Positions 35,622 to 43,927 of a stretch of DNA of 64,000 bases are shown here, in pieces. Within the stretch, counting starts at the first letter, position 1; each line of letters begins with the position of its first letter. A program made the translations under genes and the position numbers. The notes beneath the pieces were generated by a model, which saw only the letters and a list, made by a program, of their open reading frames with translations, searched no databases and was not told the DNA's origin. The DNA is taken from positions 62,001-126,000 of the forward strand of contig JANQSS010000104.1 in assembly GCA_028279185.1 (NCBI GenBank). Direction: 5' to 3'. This stretch comes from Saprospiraceae bacterium. Its GTDB lineage: Bacteria > Bacteroidota > Bacteroidia > Chitinophagales > Saprospiraceae.

Positions 35622-37283
35622 ATGTTTGATGAAAGGCCGTGGTTGAAAAATTACCCATCAGGTGTTCCTGCCAATATAGATGCAGAAAAGTATAGCGGAG
35701 TAGTAGAGCTGCTAAAGAATTGTGTTGATAAATTTGGGAAAAAACCGGCGTTTACTTGCATGGGGGCTGCCATTTCGTATAAGGAATTGGAGACAAAAAG
35801 TACACAGTTTGCCGCGTACTTACAATCACGAGGCCTGGAGCCTGGAGATCGAATGGCCTTGATGATGCCAAATTTACTGCAATATCCAATTGCCATTTTT
35901 GGTGCGTTAAAAGCAGGTTTGATAGTTGTCAATACCAACCCTCTATATACGCCACGGGAAATGCAGCATCAATTTACATGCTCGGAAGTAAAGGCAATTT
36001 TGATCGCTGAAAATTTTGCACATAATTTGGAAAAAGTATTACCCAATACACAAATTAAAACGGTCATTACAACTAAAATAGGGGAACTATTAAGTTATTT
36101 TAAAGGAATGATGGTTAATACCGTTGTCAAATATGTTAAACGACTTGTGCCTGCCTATAATATTCCCAACGCCGTACCATTTAAAGAAGCGCTGGCTCAG
36201 GGAAAAAAGTTTACACTGAACCCTTTTCAGCACACACCTGAAGCGGTTATTCTGCACCAATATACCGGCGGTACTACAGGTGTTTCCAAAGGTGCCATGC
36301 TTACAAATAAAAATATTGTGGCCAATGTACTCCAAATACGTTCTTGTATGGAGCCATTTTTAAAAGAAGGAGAGGAAGTTGCACTTTGTCCACTACCAAT
36401 GTATCACAGCTTTGCATTTACAGTTAATTGCTGCGCCATGCTAAGTTTTGGTGCACACTCGATATTAATTGTAAATCCACGACAATTTGACACAATTGTT
36501 AATGCATTTAAGAAGTATCCAATTTCCTTGATGACAGGGGTAAATACATTGTTTAATGCATTAACCAATCACAAACCAATGCAGCAATTGGACTTTAGTA
36601 AATTAAAGGTATGTGTTGCTGGTGGTATGGCATTACAGACGAAAGTATTTAATGCTTGGAAAAAACTTACGGGGTGTGGTATTGCAGAAGGTTATGGTCT
36701 GACTGAAACGTCCCCGGTGGCAACTGTGAATCCAATTGATGGTTCTGGAATCGATGGATCAATAGGATTACCGGTGCCTTCAACGATCGTAAAAATTGTA
36801 AAAGAAGATGGCACTGATGCCGGATTAAACGAAGAAGGTGAAATTTATGTGCAAGGGCCGCAAGTAATGAAGGGCTACTATAATCAGCCCGAAGAGACTG
36901 CTAAGGTATTTAAGGATGGATGGTTGGTAACCGGTGATATAGGTATGATGATGGAAGGTGGGTATTTTGCTATTGTTGATCGCAAAAAAGACATGATTAA
37001 TGTATCCGGCTTTAATGTGTATCCAAATGAAATTGAAGATGTAATTGCGACACACCCAAAGGTGCTTGAAGTGGCTGTTATTGGTGTGCCAGATGAAAAA
37101 TCGGGAGAAGTGGTTAAAGCATTCATCGTTCGAAAGGATGGCAATGTATCGGAACAAGAAATTATTGCCTGGGCAAGCGAAAGTCTGACGAAATACAAAG
37201 TTCCAAAATCCATAGAATTTCGTGATGAACTACCGAAAACCAATGTGGGTAAAATATTGCGACGTGCGCTAAAAGATTCTTAG
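35622..37283 (+). CDS. fadD: Long-chain fatty acid--CoA ligase (AMP-forming)
   Basis: 553 residues. ATP-dependent activation of fatty acids to acyl-CoA at the inner membrane. The AMP-binding signature YTGGTTGVSKGAMLTNKN lies near residue 213, followed by GYGLTETSPVA (A5), WLVTGDIGMM (A7), DRKKDMINVSGFNVYPNEIE (A8) and the catalytic lysine in TNVGKILRR (A10). Overall it resembles the E. coli FadD subfamily, including the N-terminal KNYPSGVPANID opening. Substrate chain length is inferred from this resemblance. It stands alone, convergent with the second CHAT gene. A long acyl-CoA dehydrogenase at 57.8 kb could act in the same pathway. Confidence 0.92.
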   Translation: MFDERPWLKNYPSGVPANIDAEKYSGVVELLKNCVDKFGKKPAFTCMGAAISYKELETKSTQFAAYLQSRGLEPGDRMALMMPNLLQYPIAIFGALKAGLIVVNTNPLYTPREMQHQFTCSEVKAILIAENFAHNLEKVLPNTQIKTVITTKIGELLSYFKGMMVNTVVKYVKRLVPAYNIPNAVPFKEALAQGKKFTLNPFQHTPEAVILHQYTGGTTGVSKGAMLTNKNIVANVLQIRSCMEPFLKEGEEVALCPLPMYHSFAFTVNCCAMLSFGAHSILIVNPRQFDTIVNAFKKYPISLMTGVNTLFNALTNHKPMQQLDFSKLKVCVAGGMALQTKVFNAWKKLTGCGIAEGYGLTETSPVATVNPIDGSGIDGSIGLPVPSTIVKIVKEDGTDAGLNEEGEIYVQGPQVMKGYYNQPEETAKVFKDGWLVTGDIGMMMEGGYFAIVDRKKDMINVSGFNVYPNEIEDVIATHPKVLEVAVIGVPDEKSGEVVKAFIVRKDGNVSEQEIIAWASESLTKYKVPKSIEFRDELPKTNVGKILRRALKDS

Positions 37284-37473
37284 TTGGCGAACATAGAGAG
37301 ATAGTATTGGCTACTGCTGTGGTTTCTTTATAGACTTTTTTTCGTTAATGCCATTACGTTATTAAGTGAAATTACTTCATTGTTGTTTTGAGAGATCAAA
37401 ATACTCCGTCGAAAATTAGGGAGACGGTAAACGAATAATGAAAAACTTAAACATTTTTATAAAAAGGGTCGAA

Positions 37474-40400
37474 TTAAGCAAGTCTTTTTCTAATAAGACC
37501 GAAAAGACCTAAACTGATTAACAACCCTATTACCCAAAATAACAGTCCAGTATTTCTCCGAATTGGCTTCATATCTCCTATGGCTATAGTAGAAGCCCAA
37601 TAAAATGGTGCGGCGAATGATTCGTCCTGTGTTCCAATAAATTCCAATTTTGCATCTTGTAAAGCTGTATCCTTGCTCTGCCCCTCCTTTAGTTTCTCAT
37701 AAAATAATTGCATTAAGGTAGCGGTCGCCTTATCACTTACGCTCCACAAAGAGGTGACGACCGCATTTGCTCCGGCATAGGCAAATCCTCGTGCCAAACT
37801 AATAATGCCTTCCCCACGTTTTAACGAACCGATGCCGGTTTCGCAAGCACTAAGGACTACCAATTCTGCCGGAATATTTATGTTGTATAGATCACTGATG
37901 TATATGTGATCATCTTGTCCATTCTCGGAGGTGGCTAGTGCGAGATAAGAATGGTTCACCTCATCATCATTTACTACTGCGTGAGTAGCGAAATGAATAA
38001 TGCCATAGTCGGGAACCATTTTTGAAAAAGCCGCTTTTGTTGCTCTGTTTCCTGTTAAAACTTCACCACGGAAAAGCTTACTGATAGATTCTACCTCCTT
38101 TATATTACCGGACAAAGGAAGTAATTTACCTGTGCGTACTTCAGCAATTTCTGCATCTTGTCCTTCGGAAAATTGAGGTGCAAATGCCAGCAAGGAATTA
38201 TTTCGTGACTTTTTTGCTGTAGATTGATGCCAAAGTGCAGACGCATAATGATACGTTAGTTTATGATTGCGAATTAAATAAGGATATGTCTTATAAGACT
38301 GAGCACTATCAGGCATTTCTGGTAACAACGTTTCGAACGGAATATATCCAAGAATTCCATCCGGTATAATTGTCAATTGGCGAGGAGGGTTCGATATAGG
38401 AGCAAGTAAAAATTGATATAAAGAATGTGCTGCCATGGTGTAATCCGATTTCATTTCTTTGAACAAAGTGGATGACTTATTGGGACTAAGGAAGTAGGAT
38501 GAAATACCATTTCGAAGTTTTTTAATTTCATCATGTAGGCTAGATTTGACGGGCTGCATAAGGACGTCCACTCCACTTTTTGTAATATACATGGTGTAGA
38601 GTAAGGTGTCGGATAAAAAATACTCTATTAATGCCTCATCTGAACGCAACTTGGTTTGAGCATCTTCAATGGTGAGTGTTTTGTTTTCATATTTTAGCTC
38701 ATAATAATCTGGGTATGTTGCCTTGAATTCCAATAACAGCTCGTGCAAATCCTGATTAGCATCAAATAATTTTTCTCTATAATACTCTTTTTTGTATGGG
38801 TTATCTGCAATGAGGCGCTCGGCTAGTGTTATTTGATTCTGAAGGTTCGCCTCTTTTTTCAACAATTCTTGTGGAACACGAGCAAAGTTTTGATATTCGA
38901 CTTCAAAAATATTTTCTAATAGTGCCTGTGCTTTGCTCGACTGAATAAATTCGAATAATCTATTCAAGTTTTCCGGACTTGGGTCCTTACGAAATAAATA
39001 ATAAGCAGTCTTGACAGCGCCGGAAAATACATCAAAGTATAATTCCCCGAGTGTCTGTCTTGTCGTCTGACTATTCATATAGTGCCGTAGTTTTTTTATG
39101 AACTCTACTGCTTTCTCGTAGTTTTTTAAGGATAGCTTTAATTCTTCAATATTGTTGCTCTGTGAATAACGCTTAAAGTGTGCAGCTCCCTGAGTGCGCA
39201 GTGCTGGGATGATGAATGGATAATTTGTGGGATTAACTTCTTTGTCTTCATCCGCCTGGGAAAATTTGAAATTAGTAAGCGAAATAGCGAGATAATGTAA
39301 GGCGCTGTCTAGTTGACCATTTAAGTAAAAGGAATGGCCGATATAAAAATTGCCTTGGCCAATATGCTGATGATCATCAACGAAACTTTTTACTGTCGAC
39401 TCTTGAGCACGCAGGTACGCTATTATGGCTGAATCGTAGTCACCTATAGTTTGATAGTACTTTCCATAAAGTCTATGAATTGAGGACAAGGTAAATTCAT
39501 GATTAAAAGATTCACTTTCGTATGTGGACAGGGCGTGATCCAATATTAACTTGGCGCTATCAAGTTGGTCCAGGTGTAGGTAGCATTCACTTAGGCTTAA
39601 TTCGGGCGACATCATAAAAAGAGCACTTATACTCGGATCACTTTGTGCGATTTTTCTCGCACGATATAATGCCTGTTTGGCCTCTTCATATTTATTTGCT
39701 TTCTTAAAACTTGCAACCCTATAAATTAAGTTTGTACATTTCATAAATGAGCGTCCCGGAGTTTCGCGTAAAATGAAATCCGCCTGATCAGCATATTGAA
39801 GTGTGCGGTCTACATCACCGATAGAAGCATAAGCATCGGCATATTCCATGAACGTCCGAGCCATAAGCGGGTGCTTTGGTGAAAAGTAGCGCGTTACCAA
39901 GTCATGCATCTCATCTAATGTTTCAAGAGCTGCATTAATATCAAGTAATTGCAATAGTTGTACCGTAGACGTAAGCGCCAGTGCCCTGTGATAGGGACTT
40001 CGATTTCGCATAGGATTTTGGCGACAAAATTTAATTACAGGTTTTAGTTCTTCTATTAATTCATGGGGGTCACGATTTAATGAGCGAGATGCAGTCTTTG
40101 TAGTCATTAAATCGATTAGAAGTAAGCTGTCAATCGGCTGCATAGATTGAATGATTTGTTCTGCGCGTTCAATTGATTGGCGACTTGCGGTCAGCCTGAA
40201 TTCGTTGTTTAGCAATATTCCGCGTTGTATAAGAAGGGCGGCAAACTGATTGTTTAATGTATCACCGCGGGCCATAGCAAAATCGTAAATCTCTTTGATT
40301 GTCGCCGAAGCCTCCTTCCGCTTACCTTGAACCAATTGAGAATAGGTCTTACGTGTGTAATTTATCAAGGATTCTTTTGTCGGAATCACATCGGCGTTGT

Positions 40401-40725
40401 TCAACGTATTAATAGCCAGGTCGAGTAGAGAATCCGCCCGCTTGTAATTTCCAATTTCGGCGTGTGAATATCCTTGAATACGATACAAGCGACTCCGTTG
40501 TAACGTATTAAACCCTTGCTTACGTTCACTATACAGTTGGGATGTTATCTCAATGCTTCGAGTGAAAGCAGCTGAATCACGAACAATATCTTGGGCATGG
40601 ACGAGTAGCGAATCGATGGGCAACGTTTGGGCATTGATCGAGGTGATTACAGCAAAAATAATTGTGATAAGGCCTATAACACCCTTTGCCAAGGATGTGA
40701 CAAAATTGCTTAATTTCAATCGCAT
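37474..40725 (-). CDS. Exported TPR-CHAT protease with C-terminal membrane anchor (second)
   Basis: 1083 residues from ATG 40725; an upstream TTG at 40749 is less likely. Signal segment VTSLAKGVIGLITIIFAVITSINAQ, then about 600 residues of TPR repeats (SIHRLYGKYYQTIGDYDSAIIAYLRAQ), a coiled linker, and a CHAT domain. The likely dyad is His915 in IHFATHA and Cys961 in LSACETG; the conserved GEGIISLARGFAYAGANAVV and SLWSVSDKAT follow. A C-terminal helix (LLFWVIGLLISLGLFGLI) and RKRLA anchor it, so the protease domain faces the periplasm. The architecture matches the CHAT protein at 4 kb, but no sigma gene is nearby. Its divergent neighbours are the AHH-tail/Imm11 cassettes. Confidence 0.9.
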   Translation of the reverse strand: MRLKLSNFVTSLAKGVIGLITIIFAVITSINAQTLPIDSLLVHAQDIVRDSAAFTRSIEITSQLYSERKQGFNTLQRSRLYRIQGYSHAEIGNYKRADSLLDLAINTLNNADVIPTKESLINYTRKTYSQLVQGKRKEASATIKEIYDFAMARGDTLNNQFAALLIQRGILLNNEFRLTASRQSIERAEQIIQSMQPIDSLLLIDLMTTKTASRSLNRDPHELIEELKPVIKFCRQNPMRNRSPYHRALALTSTVQLLQLLDINAALETLDEMHDLVTRYFSPKHPLMARTFMEYADAYASIGDVDRTLQYADQADFILRETPGRSFMKCTNLIYRVASFKKANKYEEAKQALYRARKIAQSDPSISALFMMSPELSLSECYLHLDQLDSAKLILDHALSTYESESFNHEFTLSSIHRLYGKYYQTIGDYDSAIIAYLRAQESTVKSFVDDHQHIGQGNFYIGHSFYLNGQLDSALHYLAISLTNFKFSQADEDKEVNPTNYPFIIPALRTQGAAHFKRYSQSNNIEELKLSLKNYEKAVEFIKKLRHYMNSQTTRQTLGELYFDVFSGAVKTAYYLFRKDPSPENLNRLFEFIQSSKAQALLENIFEVEYQNFARVPQELLKKEANLQNQITLAERLIADNPYKKEYYREKLFDANQDLHELLLEFKATYPDYYELKYENKTLTIEDAQTKLRSDEALIEYFLSDTLLYTMYITKSGVDVLMQPVKSSLHDEIKKLRNGISSYFLSPNKSSTLFKEMKSDYTMAAHSLYQFLLAPISNPPRQLTIIPDGILGYIPFETLLPEMPDSAQSYKTYPYLIRNHKLTYHYASALWHQSTAKKSRNNSLLAFAPQFSEGQDAEIAEVRTGKLLPLSGNIKEVESISKLFRGEVLTGNRATKAAFSKMVPDYGIIHFATHAVVNDDEVNHSYLALATSENGQDDHIYISDLYNINIPAELVVLSACETGIGSLKRGEGIISLARGFAYAGANAVVTSLWSVSDKATATLMQLFYEKLKEGQSKDTALQDAKLEFIGTQDESFAAPFYWASTIAIGDMKPIRRNTGLLFWVIGLLISLGLFGLIRKRLA

Positions 40726-40874
40726 TGTAATGCAGTCTTGAGGTTTCAATAGGAGAAGTCGAAGTTACTTAATCTGACAATACCATACTAGCTGATTGTT
40801 ATCCATATTATATGGACTGAAGTTCGCACAAATTGACATTGACATGTAAGTTACACAACAAAAAAATGAATACA

Positions 40875-40882
40875 TATCTTTG
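40875..40882 (+). promoter_or_regulatory. Promoter -7 element TATCTTTG ahead of the immunity cassettes
   Basis: Exact match to TAnnTTTG, 22 bp before the ATG of cassette A's stub. A TTG at 40839-40841 is too far for a standard -33, so the upstream element is unclear. Probable single promoter for cassette A. Confidence 0.45.
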
Positions 40883-40903
40883 TAGGATGTTAAAGGGACA
40901 CCA

Positions 40904-41161
40904 ATGTTTCATTTTAATGATGTTGGCTTGCTCGTTTATTGCCCAATGACAAGAATACCTTACTACGATAATCAGGTTCTCGGTAAGTTAGATGAGATTC
41001 AGGATAAATTATTGATTAATCACAATGCTTTAGACATAAAAGATATTGATCCGGACATAGTGAAAGGAAAGTTAAAGCATTTTCAAGATTAACTCAGGAA
41101 TATTATAGAGCCTAATCCAAATACTAAAATAGACGATTTGAACATTAACTATGTCCCATAA
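40904..41161 (+). pseudogene. Cassette A stub: toxin-tail-like ORF broken by a nonsense codon
   Basis: The ORF reads 62 codons and stops at TAA 41090-41092, but the same frame continues without interruption as LRNIIEPNPNTKIDDLNINY to TAA at 41159. In cassettes B and C the equivalent codon encodes Tyr or Phe (TAC in B), so a single C-to-A change explains the stop. The sequence PYYDNQVLGKLDEIQDKLL resembles the region after the last His of AHH-family nuclease toxins ('H.g.Hp.Yn..v...L..i'), lacking the catalytic His residues. It overlaps the following immunity-like gene by 11 nt. Confidence 0.6.
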
Positions 41162-41843
41162 TCTATATAAAATTAGATCCAGTATTGACCTCAATGAGAT
41201 AGGTGACTCTCCTCAAATAATTGGAGTGGAGTCACCTTATTCTATTAGAGCTCCAACATCATTTTTACGTCTAGATGTTGCGACCATAGATGTCCAGCAA
41301 ATCATCCTGCCAAGATTTGTATTGTCGAAAGATGCCAAATTAACAGATTTTATTAGCCTTAGTTATTCGGGTAGCTTTAATTTGATTAGCAACAGATTCA
41401 AAAAAGCAATTTCAGAATTTGTAAATGTGAATATAGACATATATCCTGTAGGTGTGATTGATCAAAATAATATTATTCACCCCTATAATTTAATAACATC
41501 ACGAGATAAGAAAATAGAAAACGTGATTGATTGGCTGGCAAGTGAGTTTGTCTGGTGGGATATGTACGCCGATCAAATTAAAGCGACAATTAACGATATT
41601 AGATCTTATGATGGTTGGAAGCGATATTGGCTTAGAAGAAATTGTGTTGTGCCAAATGAATGGAGGATTCAATTTACTAAGCTAGTACTTAATTCTGTTG
41701 ACTTTGATTTTGCGAAACTTGAAAGTCCACTACTGGGCTTTTTTGTTTCTGCTAAACTAAAAAGTTTTTTAGAAAATGAAAATATTACCGGACTGGCGTT
41801 TCATTCTCTGGAAAACTATGAATTGCAGCAATCAGAATCGTAA
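41151..41843 (+). CDS. Imm11-like putative immunity protein, cassette A
   Basis: 230 residues, cytoplasmic, no signal peptide. Key stretches shared with copies B and C: GDSPQIIGVESPY, LSYSGSFNLISNRFKKAISEF, a region I-D-x-Y-P-V followed by YNLITSRDKKIENVIDW, FVWWDMYADQIK and a final LLGFFVSAKLKSFLENENITGLAF. The 'viS..f...i......I.f.Pv' plus 'FVSxKLK..LEExxLTGFxF' pattern is that of the Imm11 (DUF1629) type immunity family; the assignment is by pattern memory only. The downstream tail found after copies B and C is missing here. The start is fixed by the constant 11-nt overlap with the upstream stub. Confidence 0.65.
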   Translation: MSHNLYKIRSSIDLNEIGDSPQIIGVESPYSIRAPTSFLRLDVATIDVQQIILPRFVLSKDAKLTDFISLSYSGSFNLISNRFKKAISEFVNVNIDIYPVGVIDQNNIIHPYNLITSRDKKIENVIDWLASEFVWWDMYADQIKATINDIRSYDGWKRYWLRRNCVVPNEWRIQFTKLVLNSVDFDFAKLESPLLGFFVSAKLKSFLENENITGLAFHSLENYELQQSES

Positions 41844-41856
41844 GGAGGTATGGAAC

Positions 41857-42021
41857 TTGACAGCCATTGTTTTATACCAAACAAAGCAAAAGCATCAGGC
41901 AAGCGACTACCAAAAAAGAAATAAAGGAAAACTAAAGCATTTTCAAGATTACCTCAGGGATATTATAGAGTCTAATCCAAATACTAAAATTAACGATTTA
42001 GATATTGACTATGTGCCATAA
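41857..42021 (+). pseudogene. Cassette B stub: 5'-deleted toxin-tail-like ORF
   Basis: Only the last 32 codons (41923-42018, KGKLKHFQDYLRDIIESNPN and onward) are homologous to stubs A and C. The preceding sequence has no counterpart, and the ORF runs back into the end of gene A in another frame. This is the signature of a deletion that joined the end of cassette A to the middle of stub B. The remaining 3' end still overlaps the immunity gene by 11 nt, so translation coupling may persist. Not expected to make a functional product. Confidence 0.6.
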
Positions 42022-42712
42022 ACTATTTAGGTTAGAACCCGAACTAGATATTAATATTGTAGGTGACTCTCGTCAGATCGAGGGTGTGGAGTCGCCTTAT
42101 TTTCTTCGTGGAGAGCGATCATTCCTTCGACTAAACAATCCAAAAATTGAACCGGCTGAAATTGATCTGCCCAGGTTTGAGCTGGCAAAAAAGGCCAAAG
42201 TAACTGATTACATGGAACTTAGCTATAATGGCTACTTCAAATTAATAAGTCAAAAATTCAGAAGTTTACTTGATGAGTTTAGTGTAGATAATATAGACTT
42301 TTATGAAGTGAAAGTAATAACCCAAAATCAGCCAACTCAAATCCACAATTATTATTTAATAACTTCTCGTTCAAACGCGGTCGATCGGGTAATAGATTGG
42401 AATAAGTCTTCATTGGTTTGGTGGCATATGTATACAAAGAAAATCGAAAAATATTTGGTGGATATTGACTCCTATTCGAAATGGGTTTTGTATTGGACAG
42501 ATAAAATTCCTAAGGAAGATGAAAATTGGAGAGTACGGTTTCATAAATTTGTTTTGAATCAATATACTTGCGATTTTGTTCAACTTAGGGGTCCACTACT
42601 TGGTTTTTTTGTTTCATCAAAATTTAAAAATCGCCTCATAGAAGAAAAATTAACAGGATTCACCTTTTCTACACTAGAGAAGTTTGAGGTTAAGGAGCAG
42701 CGTTTATCTTAG
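42011..42712 (+). CDS. Imm11-like putative immunity protein, cassette B
   Basis: 233 residues from ATG 42011; an upstream TTG at 42005 breaks the common overlap. Conserved blocks: GDSRQIEGVESPYFLRG, ELSYNGYFKLISQKFRSLLDEF, NIDFYEVKV, YYLITSRSNAVDRVIDW, LVWWHMYTKKIEKYL, GPLLGFFVSSKFKNRLIEEK and LTGFTFSTLEKFEVKEQ. Closer to copy C than to A, most obviously in the last 40 residues. Soluble and cytoplasmic. Its 3' end and 90-odd bp downstream form a 211-bp direct repeat with copy C. Confidence 0.68.
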   Translation: MCHKLFRLEPELDINIVGDSRQIEGVESPYFLRGERSFLRLNNPKIEPAEIDLPRFELAKKAKVTDYMELSYNGYFKLISQKFRSLLDEFSVDNIDFYEVKVITQNQPTQIHNYYLITSRSNAVDRVIDWNKSSLVWWHMYTKKIEKYLVDIDSYSKWVLYWTDKIPKEDENWRVRFHKFVLNQYTCDFVQLRGPLLGFFVSSKFKNRLIEEKLTGFTFSTLEKFEVKEQRLS

Positions 42713-42803
42713 TCTGTCAAACGAAAACAAACTTGAGCCTTGTAAGTTTGTCAGTAAATTAAAACTTATATTTTTACTGAGCTATGAGGAGTTCAAAAGG
42801 ACC
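42593..42803 (+). repeat. 211-bp direct repeat, unit 1 (3' end of cassette B and downstream)
   Basis: Begins CCACTACTTGG inside the immunity gene and runs through the stop to GTTCAAAAGGACC. Unit 2 at 43650-43860 has exactly the same length with scattered substitutions and no indels. The non-coding part holds two inverted repeats: AAACTT / AAGTTT and TCAGTAAA (42751-42758) / TTTACTGA (42773-42780). Confidence 0.8.
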
Positions 42804-42826
42804 CGTTAATTACCTGATATCATCGA

Positions 42827-43084
42827 ATGATTGTATGTGACATTAAATTTAATAGGATAGGATTATACGGATGGTCAACATGCAATGATCCGAATTACGA
42901 TAATCGAGTTTTCGTTAAACTTGAAGAAATTGAAGACAGGCTCTTAGACGTACACGGTGCACTGGATATAGATCCTAATATTGTTAATACGAAAGTTCGA
43001 GAGTTTCAGGAATTTTTGAGAAACAAAATAACGTCAAACCCTGACACAAAAATAAATGACTTGATTATTGATTATGAATTATAA
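42827..43084 (+). CDS. Cassette C stub: intact toxin-tail-like small ORF
   Basis: 85 residues, the only unbroken stub of the three. NRIGLYGWSTCNDPNYDNRV then KLEEIEDRLLDVHGALDIDP and REFQEFLRNKITSNPDTKIN align with stub A over nearly its whole length. The pattern 'P-x-Y-D-N-x-V..KL.EI' followed by 'FL...I..NP.TKINDL' resembles the C-terminal end of AHH-type HNH-superfamily nuclease toxins, but the catalytic His pair and the upstream toxin body are absent. It may be a displaced toxin tip, an inert leader for translating the immunity gene, or a small protein of its own. It overlaps the next gene by 11 nt. Confidence 0.6.
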   Translation: MIVCDIKFNRIGLYGWSTCNDPNYDNRVFVKLEEIEDRLLDVHGALDIDPNIVNTKVREFQEFLRNKITSNPDTKINDLIIDYEL

Positions 43085-43769
43085 TCTTTTTAAAATTGAA
43101 CCGGAAGTTGACTTAAAAATCATAGGTGACTCCCGCCAAATTGAAGGTGTGGAGTCACCTTACGTGATTCGTGGGCCAAAATCATTCCTTCATTTAAATA
43201 AGCCAATATCCGATATTAATGAAATTGAATTGCCAAAATTTAAGTTGTCAAAAGATGCGTTTTTAACGGATTACATGGATTTAAGTTATTCAGGAAAATT
43301 CAAGTTGATTAGTAATAAGCTGAAAAAGCTGATTGAATCACATAGCATAGATAATATTGATTTTTATTCCGTAGAAGTTCTTGATGCTAATCAAAAATGT
43401 CACAAATATTATCTTATTACTTCGAAATTAAAGGTAATTGATCGGGTAGTTAATTGGGGTGATTCAAGTTTTGTTTGGTGGGATATGTATTCCAATGAAA
43501 TAAAACAAAAAATAGACGATATCAAAGAATATTCGGACTGGTTTTTATATTGGACGGAAAGGATTCCGAGACCATTTAGAAACTGGAGAATTAGATTTTC
43601 ATCGATTGTTCTTAATGAATATGATTATGATTTTGTAAAGTTAACAAGCCCATTACTTGGTTTTTTTGTTTCATCAAAACTTAAAGATCGTCTCATAGAA
43701 GAAAAATTAACGGGATTCACCTTTTCTTCATTGGAGAAGTTTGAGGTTAAGGAGCAGCGTATGTCTTAG
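43074..43769 (+). CDS. Imm11-like putative immunity protein, cassette C
   Basis: 231 residues from ATG 43074; a TTG at 43068 is rejected because the constant 11-nt overlap points to 43074. Conserved blocks: GDSRQIEGVESPYVIRG, DLSYSGKFKLISNKLKKLI, NIDFYSVEV, YYLITSKLKVIDRVVNW, FVWWDMYSNEIKQKI, SPLLGFFVSSKLKDRLIEEK. Soluble, no signal. Strongly A/T-rich and Asn/Lys/Ile-rich like copies A and B, distinct from the housekeeping genes around it, which suggests recent acquisition. Confidence 0.68.
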   Translation: MNYNLFKIEPEVDLKIIGDSRQIEGVESPYVIRGPKSFLHLNKPISDINEIELPKFKLSKDAFLTDYMDLSYSGKFKLISNKLKKLIESHSIDNIDFYSVEVLDANQKCHKYYLITSKLKVIDRVVNWGDSSFVWWDMYSNEIKQKIDDIKEYSDWFLYWTERIPRPFRNWRIRFSSIVLNEYDYDFVKLTSPLLGFFVSSKLKDRLIEEKLTGFTFSSLEKFEVKEQRMS

Positions 43770-43860
43770 TCAGTCGAACGAAAACAAACTTGAGCCTCGC
43801 AAGTTTCTCAGTAAATTAGTACTTATATTTTTACTGACTTAAGAGGAGTTCAAAAGGACC
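43650..43860 (+). repeat. 211-bp direct repeat, unit 2 (3' end of cassette C and downstream)
   Basis: Counterpart of 42593-42803. Inverted repeats AAACTTG (43786-43792) / CAAGTTT (43800-43806) and TCAGTAAA (43808-43815) / TTTACTGA (43830-43837) are conserved. In unit 1 the first stem's last pair changes from G-C to G-T, so pairing is kept. Could be a terminator or a recombination tract. Confidence 0.8.
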
Positions 43861-43927
43861 GCTCAAGTAATTATGTGATGCTAACATGAATTAAAAAAAA
43901 ACGCAAACATCGAATCAACTGTACTGG

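Noticed and set aside
40904..43860. Tandem repeats as a CRISPR array
   Set aside because: Units are about 1 kb coding cassettes, not short repeats with spacers; no cas genes are present.
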